Shown: positions 42,227-51,167, numbered from the stretch's first letter. The stretch is DNA of 64,000 nt from Polyangiaceae bacterium (GCA_041389725.1 JAWKRG010000003.1:620001-684000); one strand, 5' to 3'. Notes: a model not told the origin generated them from the letters alone. Numbers and translations: made by a program.

Positions 42227-42631
42227 ATGTCACCGGTAGCTCGCTACGTAGTGGAGACCGTCGTCACCTTGCTGGCGATCATCGCGCTGGCGGTGTTGGT
42301 CCTGTACGCAGCGCGACGCGTGGGTGTGGGGAAGCCAGGCGGCCCCTTGTCTCTGGTTGGCCGACTTCCCTTGGATGGCCGCCGAGCGATCTATTTGATA
42401 CGTGTCGGCAAGAAGGTCTTCGTGGTCGGCGGCAGCGAAGCGGGGCTGAACAAACTCGGCGAGCTGGACGACCAGGGACTCGACTTGGACGCGGTCACGT
42501 CGAGCCCCGCACCGTTTTCCGATGTGCTGGCGCGCGTCTTGTCGAAGAAGCCAGCGGAGAGTGATGCTTCCAACGCCGACGAGGCCCCGGCGGAATCCGC
42601 CGAGGCAGAGGTCGAAGGCCGATCCGGCTAG
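42227..42631 (+). CDS. fliO: FliO/SctO-like flagellar or T3SS biosynthetic membrane protein
   Basis: 134 residues. One N-terminal membrane helix (VETVVTLLAIIALAVLVLYAARRVG), then the small beta domain of FliO (GPLSLVGRLPLDGRRAIYLIRVGKKVFVVGGSEAGLNKLGEL) and a long acidic Glu/Ala tail. FliO is a chaperone for assembly of FliP in the flagellar export gate. It sits directly before an SctR/FliP gene, which is the normal order, yet no other flagellar or T3SS gene is in the window. ATG 42227 is two codons after an alternative GTG. Confidence 0.7.
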   Translation: MSPVARYVVETVVTLLAIIALAVLVLYAARRVGVGKPGGPLSLVGRLPLDGRRAIYLIRVGKKVFVVGGSEAGLNKLGELDDQGLDLDAVTSSPAPFSDVLARVLSKKPAESDASNADEAPAESAEAEVEGRSG

Positions 42632-42805
42632 GCAGCACGCTGCGGGCGCTGGCTACGACCACGCGCCTAGCTGCGTGGATCGCAGCTTCCCGAACCGATG
42701 CCGCCGTGCTCGCGCCAGACCGCAGCGAAAACAGGTCAAATGGCGAACCGCCGCGGGGTGACTTTCACTCCGCGCACTTCCACGCCTAGGCTCGCGGCGG
42801 CCCAT

Positions 42806-43567
42806 ATGGCAAACCTGCGCTCCAGACTCGCGACCGGCATCGTCACCGCGTTGCCGTTGCTGTTGCTGCCTGCACAGGCAGCCGCGCAGCCCGCGAAAGC
42901 GGCGGACGACTTACTCACGCGCCCGGTCGCGCTGGTCGTCGCACTGGCGTTGGTCACGCTGTTGCCCTTCGCGTTCATGACGCTGACCGCCTTCGTCAAG
43001 ATATCCACGGTGCTGCAGATCGTCCGCGGCGCCATTGGCGCACAGAACGTACCGTCCAACACCGTGATCATGGCCCTGGCCGCATCCCTCACACTGTTGG
43101 CGATGGCGCCAGTGGGATCGCGCATCATGGATCGCGCCGGCCCCTTGCTCGAGGGCAAGGAATCCGACACGAGCGCATTAGTCAGCGGATTGGTGGAAGC
43201 GACGCGAGAACCCTTGCGCGCATTCCTGAAGGCCAACGCTTCCGAACGCGAGCGGAATCGCTTCTACGAGATCGCCCGCTTGGCGCGCCCCGAGGCCGAG
43301 CGCAGCGCCGTGGGGCGCGACGACTTCGTGGTTCTCATCCCAGCTTTCGTGATCAGCGAGCTGATCGAGGCCTTCGCGCTGGGCTTCGCGATCTACTTGC
43401 CGTTCTTGATCATCGATCTCGTGGTTTCGAACGTGCTGCTTGCCCTCGGCATGCAGATGATGAACCCGACGCAGGTCAGTCTGCCCTTCAAACTGCTGCT
43501 CTTCGTGGCCGTGGACGGGTGGGGCCTTTTGGCCCAGGCTCTGGTCACCGGCTACCGGGTGGGCTGA
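42806..43567 (+). CDS. sctR: Type III secretion/flagellar export gate protein SctR/FliP
   Basis: 253 residues, close to full length. Cleavable-type N-terminal signal as in FliP (VTALPLLLLPAQAAA), then the FliP/SctR core: TAFVKISTVLQIVRGAIGAQNVPSNTVI, LAMAPVG, VLIPAFVISELIEAFALGFAIYLPFLIIDLVVSNVLLALGMQMM and VSLPFKLLLFVAVDGWGLLAQALV. The IDLVVSNVLLALGM and MAPVG segments are more like non-flagellar SctR than FliP. Five or six copies form the export-gate spiral with SctS/FliQ and SctT/FliR, neither of which is nearby. The upstream FliO-like gene is its likely assembly partner. Confidence 0.85.
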   Translation: MANLRSRLATGIVTALPLLLLPAQAAAQPAKAADDLLTRPVALVVALALVTLLPFAFMTLTAFVKISTVLQIVRGAIGAQNVPSNTVIMALAASLTLLAMAPVGSRIMDRAGPLLEGKESDTSALVSGLVEATREPLRAFLKANASERERNRFYEIARLARPEAERSAVGRDDFVVLIPAFVISELIEAFALGFAIYLPFLIIDLVVSNVLLALGMQMMNPTQVSLPFKLLLFVAVDGWGLLAQALVTGYRVG

Positions 43568-43742
43568 CTTGGGCCTCCAGACACCCCCCAAAAATACGCA
43601 GAAAATCGCAATTTTCGTCGACGAGCTTGCGCGCCGGCCCGGCTGCGCGAAAAATCCGCCTCGGGCGAACGTTTCTGGACCCTTGGATCGTGTATCCCCC
43701 GCCTCTTGACTGAGGGGGTTCTCACCGGCGACGAGCGACCAG

Positions 43743-43833
43743 TCTAGCATTCAGGCTAGAACCCTTCGTTCGGAGCTGCGGCTCATCTGAGTGAAAGGTC
43801 CCAAAGAACCCGGTTCGGGTGCAGAGAGCCGCA
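43743..43833 (+). promoter_or_regulatory. Structured 5' leader of the RRM gene
   Basis: Three nested or adjacent stems: TCTAGC/GCTAGA (43743-43748 with 43755-43760), an inner ACCCG/CGGGT hairpin (43808-43820), and an 8-bp stem TGCGGCTC/GAGCCGCA (43777-43784 with 43826-43833) that closes the region before the ATG at 43854. A further CCCCC/GGGGG hairpin lies around 43695-43717. Leaders of cold-shock and RRM genes often fold this way and control translation; regulation here is inferred. Confidence 0.45.
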
Positions 43834-43853
43834 AGCAAAGAACGAGTTGGTAG

Positions 43854-44255
<402 letters not shown>

Positions 44256-44276
44256 ACGACGTCGGTTGACTGCAAC

Positions 44277-44318
44277 ACAGGCCTGGACCTCCTCGGAGGT
44301 CCGGGCCTGTGCGTTTTT
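44277..44318 (+). terminator. Strong intrinsic terminator after the RRM gene
   Basis: ACAGGCCTGGACCTCC (44277-44292) pairs with GGAGGTCCGGGCCTGT (44295-44310) over 16 bp with one G-U pair, followed by GCGTTTTT. It lies 22 bp after the RRM stop. Confidence 0.88.
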
Positions 44319-44353
44319 GTGGGCGCCGCGCGGAGTCCGTGTTGAGGAGAACC

Positions 44354-45670
44354 GTGGGCCTGCGCCAAATCGTCATCGCCGCAACGGTCTGCATCGTGGC
44401 TCGCACTGCGGCTGCAGAACGAGTGGCGCACGATCCGAAGCGGGTGACCGGCGTCGAGCGAGCCGCACGCGAGCCCGACGACGCGGCGCGCGGGATGGCC
44501 ACGGCCCTCCTGCTCTTGCCGCGCGCTGCCGTGGAAGTGGTCTTTCTGGCTACTGGCGCAGCCGCAGGGCTGATCGAGGAAGAGCAGGTCGTGCCCCGAG
44601 TTCACGAACTGCTGAACCCGCCCGACGGCGAGATCCACGCATTCCCGACCCTCTTCGTCGAGACCGGCAGCGGCTTCAGCGTGGGTGGGCGCGCGATAGC
44701 ACGCGCGCGGAACCTGGGTGCCACGGTACGTGCGGGTATCGGTGGCGAGAACGACATGGTCGCCGAGTCACGGGTGCGCCTCAGTTTTCCGAACCCGTTG
44801 CCCTTTTCGCTTTCGCTCGAAGCCTTCCATGATGTGCGCTCGACCCTCGGCTACAAGGGTGTGGGCCAGGACCCCGAGACGGACTCGCGCAATCGCTTCG
44901 TGACCAACGCCACTTCGACGTCCGCGACCTTCCGTGAACGCCGTGGACGTTTCATCGCATCCGCAGGAACGCGGCTGCTGCCGAACGTCGAGTTGATCGC
45001 CTCCACGAGCGTCGCTCGACGCCATGTGCAAGAGCCCGTCGACGACTCTGCCGGCTTGAACGAGGTATTCCAACCGGGATCGGTAGCGGGCGTGTACGCC
45101 GTCACACACTTCATCTACAGTGAAGCGACGCTGCGCTTCGACACTCGCGCCTCGCGCAGCACGCCGGCGGCAGGCACGCTGTTCGAGGGGTACGCAGGCA
45201 GCGCCGAAGGCATCTTGGGAACGGAAAGCCGATTCCTCCGTGCTGGGGGTCGAGTCGGCGCTTTCGTGCCGATCGCCGAGGCATCGAACATCCTTTCGCC
45301 GCGACTGGCCCTGGACGGTCTTGCTCCCACGGACGGCTCCGTGCCCTTCAACGAGCTGCCGCGGCAACCCGACTTTCGCGGCATCGACGACCGGCGGGAT
45401 TTCGTGTCGCTGGTTGCTTCCCTCGACTATCGCTGGGCGATTGCGCGCTACCTCGCGGCACGGCTCTTCCTGGACTTCGCCACGGTCGCACCGGAAGTGG
45501 TCGAGCTGGATCCGACGACGCTGCGCCCCGCCGCCGGGTTCGGCTTCGACGTCTTCAGCCGCTCGACCCAGCTTGGCTCGATCCATCTTGCCGCCAGCCC
45601 CGAAGGCCTGCTGTTCCGCTTCGGTTTCGGCGTATCCTCGGGATTCGGCGACCGACAACACCGCAACTGA
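44354..45670 (+). CDS. Outer-membrane beta-barrel protein (BamA/D15-like barrel)
   Basis: 438 residues from GTG 44354, supported by GAGGAG 6 bp upstream. The in-frame GTG at 44309 lies in the terminator and is rejected. Signal peptide ends near ARTAAA. After a ~100-residue N-terminal segment (GMATALLLLPRAAVEVV) the protein becomes alternating beta strands (FVETGSGFSVGGRAIARA, VRLSFPNPLPFSLSLEAFHD, FIASAGTRLLPNVELIAST, ASLDYRWAIARYLAARLFLDFA). It resembles surface-antigen/D15-type barrels but no POTRA domain was recognised. The next gene starts inside its stop codon (TGATG). Confidence 0.75.
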   Translation: MGLRQIVIAATVCIVARTAAAERVAHDPKRVTGVERAAREPDDAARGMATALLLLPRAAVEVVFLATGAAAGLIEEEQVVPRVHELLNPPDGEIHAFPTLFVETGSGFSVGGRAIARARNLGATVRAGIGGENDMVAESRVRLSFPNPLPFSLSLEAFHDVRSTLGYKGVGQDPETDSRNRFVTNATSTSATFRERRGRFIASAGTRLLPNVELIASTSVARRHVQEPVDDSAGLNEVFQPGSVAGVYAVTHFIYSEATLRFDTRASRSTPAAGTLFEGYAGSAEGILGTESRFLRAGGRVGAFVPIAEASNILSPRLALDGLAPTDGSVPFNELPRQPDFRGIDDRRDFVSLVASLDYRWAIARYLAARLFLDFATVAPEVVELDPTTLRPAAGFGFDVFSRSTQLGSIHLAASPEGLLFRFGFGVSSGFGDRQHRN

Positions 45671-47169
45671 TGTCACGCCTCGCCCCTTCGCTGCTGCTCT
45701 CCCTAGCGCTCTCGAGCTGCCTGAGCCGGCCTGCGCGCTTTGCCGATGCGCCTCCCGTCACGCGAGTTGCCGATGACGGCGCCATCCCGATGCCCGAGCG
45801 CACCAGCGTCATCGGTCCCGTGTACGGCGCCGAAGCGTACGTGCGCCGACCCTTGGTGAACGCTCTCGACGCGCGTCGCATCCCCCAAGCCCAAGACATC
45901 AACTCCGTCGATGCGGTTCCGCCGTCGAGTTGGTACGCGCCCATCGAACTCAGCGCGGGTCACTTCGAGACCGCCTACGCCAGCGGCGGCCCGCCACACC
46001 CGCCGCTTCGCCTGCGGCGCGAGCACTCGGGCTGGGTGGAGGTCGAGGACCAGCGTGCGCATCGCTACCGCGTGAGCGCAGATCCGCCGGATCGCCCCTT
46101 CACCTCCAGCGTGGCCGCTGCCATCTCGTCGCGGCTGGTTCGCGCCCTGGGCTACCGAACTCCTTCCAGCTGGGTGTGGCGCGCGGCTCCGGCGCTTTTC
46201 GAGGGCGTGCTTCCGCGCGCCCTGCGCAAGGGCAAGGTGTGGCAGGTAACGCACTGGCCCGACGGCGTCGTCCTCGGTGCGACGGATCCGTCGAGACGCC
46301 GCGACGATGACCCGAACGATCGCGTTCCACGAACCGAGCGACGCACGCTGCGCGTGCTGGGGCTCGTAGCCGCCTGGTTGGAGATCCCCGACTTCGGCCC
46401 CCAACGCCTGGCCGACATCTACGTCGGCCGCGCAGGTCGCGGCCACGTGCGGCATTTCCTGGTCGGCCTCGATGCGTCCCTGGGAGCCGCTGCGCTGGCG
46501 CACAGCGACCCCGTCGTCAGCGCTGCCGGCACGGTGAAGGGCAGCATGGGTTGGAATCTCCTGACCCTGGGCCTGTATCGACCTGACGAATACGCCGCAC
46601 AGACCTCGCTCTACGTGTTCCGCCCGACCGTGGAGGACGGCCACCAACTGCAAATGCCCTTCGACCCGACGGACTATCTCCTCCCCGGGGATGGCTACTG
46701 GCTCGCCAAGCGCCTGGCAAAAGTGTCCGATGCCTTCATCGCGCGCTGCGTCGACGAAGGACACCTCCCCGACGAGGCGCTGGCAAGGCACTTGCGCGTC
46801 GCCCTCACCACCCGGCGTGATCAACTGATGGCGCGCGCGATGAATGCCGTCACTCCCTTGGAGGTCGCCAATCTCACGCCGGAACTTCTGTCCTTCGTAG
46901 ACAACGCGGCCGAAACCGGAAGCGCCAGCCGCGCCGGTTCCGTCTACCACGTCACGTTCCTGGATGATCTCGGCGACCCATTGATGCAGACCACGAGTCT
47001 CTCCGACGCCCTGGGTGACATCGACATCGCCCTGCCCGAAGCACTGCGCCATCGTGACTACACCGTCATCCGCATGCAGGTGGAGCGCTCTGGGAAGAAG
47101 GCGCCCGCGATGGAGCTTCATCTTGCTTCCAAGGACCAGGTTCCCCACGTCGTCGGCATCCGGCACTAA
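45670..47169 (+). CDS. Large hypothetical lipoprotein
   Basis: 499 residues. Lipoprotein signal (LLLSLALSSCLS). The body has no family I recognise; it is rich in Arg, Asp and Pro with scattered conserved-looking segments (INSVDAVPPSSWYAPIEL, GYRTPSSWVWRAAPALFEG, LRVLGLVAAWLEIPDFGPQRLADIYVG, RPTVEDGHQLQMPFDPTDYLLPGDGYWLA). It starts at the last base of the stop of the beta-barrel gene, so the two are translationally coupled and may form an outer-membrane complex. Confidence 0.78.
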   Translation: MSRLAPSLLLSLALSSCLSRPARFADAPPVTRVADDGAIPMPERTSVIGPVYGAEAYVRRPLVNALDARRIPQAQDINSVDAVPPSSWYAPIELSAGHFETAYASGGPPHPPLRLRREHSGWVEVEDQRAHRYRVSADPPDRPFTSSVAAAISSRLVRALGYRTPSSWVWRAAPALFEGVLPRALRKGKVWQVTHWPDGVVLGATDPSRRRDDDPNDRVPRTERRTLRVLGLVAAWLEIPDFGPQRLADIYVGRAGRGHVRHFLVGLDASLGAAALAHSDPVVSAAGTVKGSMGWNLLTLGLYRPDEYAAQTSLYVFRPTVEDGHQLQMPFDPTDYLLPGDGYWLAKRLAKVSDAFIARCVDEGHLPDEALARHLRVALTTRRDQLMARAMNAVTPLEVANLTPELLSFVDNAAETGSASRAGSVYHVTFLDDLGDPLMQTTSLSDALGDIDIALPEALRHRDYTVIRMQVERSGKKAPAMELHLASKDQVPHVVGIRH

Positions 47170-47231
47170 GGGGGTGTCACCCCGCCTTCGCAACGCGCAC
47201 CCGGGCATCGAGCGCAGCCGATTCGCGTGTT

Positions 47232-48206
47232 ATGTTTCGCGGCATGTTTCGCTTCCGCGCGGTGTTCCTGCTGTGGATCTCGACGACTGCACTCCTCGGA
47301 TGCAGTTCAAACGATGGAGCTGCGTCCGGCAGCGGTGGGATGGGTCCCACCGACGCTGGTGGCGATGCGGTCGGCGGCAGCGCAGGCAGTGGCGCCAACG
47401 CCGGGAGCGCTGGCGGGGGGCAGGCCGGCAGCGGCGGCAGCTCAGGCGCCAGCGGAAGTGCCGGTCAAGACGCGGGACCAGTCACCTGCGCCAACCTCGG
47501 CAGCGACAACGTGCGTTTCGTGGATCAAGGTGCCGAGCTGCGTGAGTTCTGGGAGACCTCCTCCGTCGGCGGTACGGCGGAGGTCTTCATTCACGAGAAG
47601 CGAAATCGCGGCTACGTTTGGTTGCTCGGCTCGTTTCCCAATCCACCCTACGACGCGCCCCCTGGCAGCTATCCGGTATCTCTGGCGGGCATGCTGGCTC
47701 CCACGACGAGCAGCAAACCCGGCAACGTCACCTGCTTCGCCAGTGCGACGCTCGAAGTCGACGCGAACGGGAAGGCCGTCAGCTCCACTCTGGGCAAGAG
47801 CTTGGGAGCGTGCCCCGGGAATCCCGTAGCGGGCAGCATCAGCATTTGTTCGGGGTCGAGTTGCTCGGGACCGCCGGTCAGTGGATCCATTGAAGGGCAC
47901 GCGCTCACGGACGTCAACGTGGGCCCCAGCATCGGGTCCACGGAAGGCTACGTCGATCTATTCACCCAGGAGATCACGATGCGAGCCTTTACCGACAAGC
48001 TACCCGCACTCGGTAGCACCGGGAACGTGGACTTCGCCATCATCTTCACCCGGCCCAACAGCGCCTTCGGTGGCGCGGTCTACTGCGCGGGAGCGGGCTC
48101 GACCTGGGACAACGCCACGGGACTCAAGACCGAGCTCAAGTCGCTGAGCAAGCTAGGCAACTGCGTCGGAGCGCCGGGCGCGGTCGAAGTCTTGGCCTGC
48201 CTCTAG
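47232..48206 (+). CDS. Lipoprotein with Gly/Ser-rich linker
   Basis: 324 residues. Lipobox TALLGC, then a ~50-residue Gly/Ser/Ala linker (SGSGGMGPTDAGGDAVGGSAG) and a beta-rich domain from ~85 with Cys in pairs (CANLGSDNVRFVDQG, NVTCFASATLEV, ICSGSSC). It resembles other myxobacterial surface lipoproteins in which the linker passes the outer leaflet. No catalytic motif seen. Confidence 0.75.
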   Translation: MFRGMFRFRAVFLLWISTTALLGCSSNDGAASGSGGMGPTDAGGDAVGGSAGSGANAGSAGGGQAGSGGSSGASGSAGQDAGPVTCANLGSDNVRFVDQGAELREFWETSSVGGTAEVFIHEKRNRGYVWLLGSFPNPPYDAPPGSYPVSLAGMLAPTTSSKPGNVTCFASATLEVDANGKAVSSTLGKSLGACPGNPVAGSISICSGSSCSGPPVSGSIEGHALTDVNVGPSIGSTEGYVDLFTQEITMRAFTDKLPALGSTGNVDFAIIFTRPNSAFGGAVYCAGAGSTWDNATGLKTELKSLSKLGNCVGAPGAVEVLACL

Positions 48207-48215
48207 AGGGACGCT

Positions 48216-48872
48216 GTGGCGCAGTACGAGGAATCCTTTGGCGAGCGCCACTACGCGGCGCTTGCCGCCGCGTTCTGTCGTGGTTGGCTCGGACTACCCT
48301 GCTCCACGCCGGACGAGACGGCGCTCGGTAAGGGGCGCGCGGCGGGGCTGCGCCTGCACCGCTTCAAGCGCACGGCGCCGCTGCCGCGCGTTCAGCGTGT
48401 GCTGGGCATCCTGCACGGGCTCGCGCCACGCGAACTTCTCGACGTTGGTAGCGGTCGCGGTGTGTTTCTGTGGCCGTTGCTGGACGCGTTTTCGGAGCTG
48501 GCGGTCACGGCGCTTGACGTCCGCCCGGACCGATTCGCACAGCTCGAGGCAGTGAGCCGAGGTGGAATTGCGCGACTGACGGCGGTCGAGGCGAACGTGG
48601 TGGCGCTGCCGTTTCCCACTGACCACTTCGACGTCACCTGCGCTTTGGAGGTGCTCGAGCACCTGCCAGAACCGGCAGCGGCGGCGCGGGAGCTGATGCG
48701 CGTGTCGCGGCGGGCCGTCGTGGTGAGTGTTCCTTCACAGCCCGACGACAACCCCGGACATCTGCGCTGCTACGACCAGGCCAGCCTCACGACCTTGCTC
48801 GGCGACGCGGGAGCCGCCAACGTGAACGTAGACTACGTCCGCGGCCACATCGTGGCCGTGGCAATGGTGTAG
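48216..48872 (+). CDS. Class I SAM-dependent methyltransferase
   Basis: 218 residues from GTG 48216 (AGAGGG 6 bp upstream). SAM motif I ELLDVGSGRGVFLW, acidic post-I Asp in LDVRPDRF, motif IV FDVTCALEVLEHLPEP: the Methyltransf_11/UbiE-like fold. The N-terminal ~75 residues are helical. No Hen1-type zinc motif (ExxHxxH) is visible, so it should not be called an RNA 2'-O-methyltransferase without test. It lies 7 bp before the RNA ligase gene and forms the first gene of the cassette 48216-50834. Confidence 0.82.
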   Translation: MAQYEESFGERHYAALAAAFCRGWLGLPCSTPDETALGKGRAAGLRLHRFKRTAPLPRVQRVLGILHGLAPRELLDVGSGRGVFLWPLLDAFSELAVTALDVRPDRFAQLEAVSRGGIARLTAVEANVVALPFPTDHFDVTCALEVLEHLPEPAAAARELMRVSRRAVVVSVPSQPDDNPGHLRCYDQASLTTLLGDAGAANVNVDYVRGHIVAVAMV

Positions 48873-48879
48873 GCTCGTA

Positions 48880-49674
48880 ATGGCACCCAAGCTGTTCAAG
48901 TATCCGCGCACGCGACACCTGCAGGGGTCGCGACTCGGCCCCGGCGACGAGGACCTGGACGCAGTGCCGCTGGCGGCACTGTCGGGCGCGCACCTCGTGG
49001 TGGAAGAAAAGCTCGACGGTGCCAACTGTGCGGTGTCTTTCGACGAGGCAGGGGGGCTGTTGCTGCAGAGCCGAGGGCATTATCTGGTCGGCGGCCCCCG
49101 GGAGAAGCACTTCGCGCTGCTGAAGACCTGGGCCAACGCCCACCGCGCTGCCTTCGCGGCGCGCTTGGGCTCGCGCTACGTCATGTTCGGCGAATGGCTC
49201 TTTGCGAAGCACACGGTCTACTACGATCGATTGCCTCACTTCTTCATGGAGTTCGACGTACTCGATCGCGAGCGCGGCGAGTTCTTGTCTACGCCTCGTC
49301 GACGCGAGCTACTCCAAGAGCTGCCCATCGCTTCGGTGCCGGTGCTGCGCGAAGGCGTGGGCGTGTGCCCAAAGCCCGAGGCCTTGATCGGGCCGTCCTT
49401 GTACAAGTCCGAGACTTGGCGCGACTCCCTAGAGGACGAGGCCCGCACACAGCAGCTGCCACCCGAGCAGGTGAGCCGCGAGACGGACCCGAGTCCCGCT
49501 GCGGAGGGCCTATACCTGAAGGAAGAACGCGACGGCCGGGTCGTCGCGCGCTACAAGTTCGTCCGGGCGGACTTCTTGGCGAGCGTGCTCGATTCGGGCA
49601 CGCATTGGCTTTCGCGGCCCATCGTGCCCAATCGACTGCATCCCGACGTCGACATCTTCGCACCCGCGCCATGA
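48880..49674 (+). CDS. RNA ligase (ATP-dependent, Rnl family)
   Basis: 264 residues, short for an RNA ligase but with all core nucleotidyltransferase motifs. Motif I EEKLDGANC puts the adenylated lysine at Lys44; then FGEWLF (103-108), motif IIIa FMEFDVLD (122-129), motif IV EGLYLKEE (209-216) and motif V ARYKFVR (223-229). It should join 5'-phosphate and 3'-OH RNA ends. Its stop overlaps the start of the HD-Pnk gene (ATGA), giving an end-healing plus sealing pair. DNA ligation is less likely because no DNA-ligase domain follows the core. Confidence 0.9.
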   Translation: MAPKLFKYPRTRHLQGSRLGPGDEDLDAVPLAALSGAHLVVEEKLDGANCAVSFDEAGGLLLQSRGHYLVGGPREKHFALLKTWANAHRAAFAARLGSRYVMFGEWLFAKHTVYYDRLPHFFMEFDVLDRERGEFLSTPRRRELLQELPIASVPVLREGVGVCPKPEALIGPSLYKSETWRDSLEDEARTQQLPPEQVSRETDPSPAAEGLYLKEERDGRVVARYKFVRADFLASVLDSGTHWLSRPIVPNRLHPDVDIFAPAP

Positions 49675-50834
49675 GTGCCCCCGACCTGCCCGCGTGTCCC
49701 GAGGCGCCGACCTTCGCCCTGGACTGGACCGAGCTGGAGCGCGCACAGCCCTGGCTCGCATCGCTACGTGGGACGCCGCAGAATCCGGAGTATCACGCAG
49801 AGGGTGACGTCCACCTGCACACGAAGCTGGTATGCGAGGCGCTGATCGACTTGCCTGCATGGCGCGCCTTGGCCGAGCCCGAGCGCCGCATCGCCTTCTG
49901 GGCTGCGCTGTTGCACGACGCCGGCAAACCCGCGTGCACTCGCCTCGTCGGCGGCGTGCCGAGTTCCCCGGGGCACTCCGGCCGAGGCGAGCGTATCGCC
50001 CGAGCTCTGCTCTATCGCGCCGGTGCCGAGCCAGCACATCGAGAACAAGTCGCCCAGCTGGTTCGATTTCATCAACTACCCTACTTCGCCCTGGAACGGC
50101 AACGACCCGAGCGCGTCGTCATTGGCTGCAGTCAGGTCGCACGCTGCGACCTGCTGGCACTCCTCGCCGAAGCCGACGTACGCGGACGGGTGTGCAGAGA
50201 CCAGGCAAGGCTCCTCGACAACGTCGAGTTGTTCAGGGAGCTGTGCCGAGAAACCGAGTGCTACGACGCACCCTACCGCTTCGCGTCTGACGAAAGCCGC
50301 GTGCAGTACTTTCGTAGCGAAGATCGCGATCCCACCTACGCGGCGTACGAGGATCGCCATGGCATCGTGACGTTGCTGTCCGGACTCCCCGGCTCCGGCA
50401 AGGACCATTGGCTGCGCCAGCACGAGCTCTCAGCGGCTTCTGGAACCACGGAGGACGAGGTTCGGGGCCACGTGATCTCCCTCGACGAGCTACGCCGTGA
50501 GAGCGGCCTCGCTCCAGGGCGCACGTCGGGTCAGTTGTTGCAGGCAGCCAAGGACCGGGCACGAAGTTGGCTGCGAGAGCATCGGAGCTTCGTCTGGAAC
50601 GCGACCAACGTCACCCGCAAGCTGCGACGCCCCCTGCTCGACCTGTTCCTCGACTACGGCATGCGCGCGCACATCGTGCACTGCGAGGTTCCCTACGGAG
50701 CGCTGCTCGAGCAGAATCGCAACCGCCGCAGCCCCGTGCCCGTCGAAGTCGTAGAAGACCTCATCGACCGCTGGCAGCCGGCGGACGCGACCGAAGCCCA
50801 TGCCGTGGTGCGGGTCATGGGGGGCCAGCGCTAA
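49671..50834 (+). CDS. HD-Pnk: HD phosphoesterase fused to polynucleotide 5'-kinase
   Basis: 387 residues. The N-terminal HD domain has VHLHTKLVCEAL and LLHDAGKPACT (His82-Asp83), with later His residues (VRFHQLPYF), fitting 2',3'-phosphoesterase activity. The C-terminal P-loop kinase has SGLPGSGKDHW (Lys244; Asp replaces the usual Ser/Thr after Lys), then VISLDELRRE, FVWNATNVTRKLRRPL and a basic C-terminus (EQNRNRRSPVP) as in T4 Pnk-type enzymes. The architecture matches the HD-Pnk described from Runella, which heals broken RNA ends. Overlap with the ligase gene implies they act in turn on the same break. The upstream open frame from 49194 is an artefact. Confidence 0.88.
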   Translation: MSAPDLPACPEAPTFALDWTELERAQPWLASLRGTPQNPEYHAEGDVHLHTKLVCEALIDLPAWRALAEPERRIAFWAALLHDAGKPACTRLVGGVPSSPGHSGRGERIARALLYRAGAEPAHREQVAQLVRFHQLPYFALERQRPERVVIGCSQVARCDLLALLAEADVRGRVCRDQARLLDNVELFRELCRETECYDAPYRFASDESRVQYFRSEDRDPTYAAYEDRHGIVTLLSGLPGSGKDHWLRQHELSAASGTTEDEVRGHVISLDELRRESGLAPGRTSGQLLQAAKDRARSWLREHRSFVWNATNVTRKLRRPLLDLFLDYGMRAHIVHCEVPYGALLEQNRNRRSPVPVEVVEDLIDRWQPADATEAHAVVRVMGGQR

Positions 50835-50966
50835 ACGCCGTGCCGGAACCAGATCACGCCCCACGTATGGGAGACCCAAGTACCAGCCTGGAGCTTTAAC
50901 TGCTTGGAACCACTAGATAAATCAAGCTTCGGCCGCACTGCAATCCAGGCGCATGGCTTGGCGCCC

Positions 50967-50992
50967 AACGTGCGGTTTCAGCCCCGCACGTT
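50967..50992. other. Perfect stem-loop in the gap after HD-Pnk
   Basis: AACGTGCGG (50967-50975) pairs with CCGCACGTT (50984-50992) around loop TTTCAGCC. No T-run follows on the plus strand, so it is not a classical terminator; part of a structured RNA is possible. Confidence 0.55.
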
Positions 50993-51139
50993 GCCTCTGC
51001 AGATTCGGACCCGCCAAGCCTGGCTCGCGCTGGGGGAGCGGGATCCGTTCGGGACGCAAAGCTAGCGCCGGGGCCGCGGCCGGGAATATCCCGCCAAATC
51101 ATGTGTTTTCGTGGCGTCGCGCGCGGGCGCGACCTTCTG

Positions 51140-51167
51140 TTGACTTGAGATGCGGCGCCGATAGGAT
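51140..51167 (+). promoter_or_regulatory. Sigma-70 type promoter of the gldA operon
   Basis: TTGACT (51140-51145) and TAGGAT (51162-51167) are 16 bp apart, about 90 bp before the ATG at 51261. Confidence 0.55.

Noticed and set aside
44309..44353. Earlier GTG start for the beta-barrel gene
   Set aside because: It lies inside the terminator hairpin of the RRM gene; GTG 44354 has a strong ribosome-binding site and begins a signal peptide.
49194..49670. N-terminal extension of the HD-Pnk frame
   Set aside because: It overlaps the whole second half of the RNA ligase in another frame; the ATGA overlap at 49671 gives a normal HD-domain start.
50896..51102. Small minus-strand frame in the gap after HD-Pnk
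   Set aside because: No ribosome-binding site, low-complexity content and no family resemblance.
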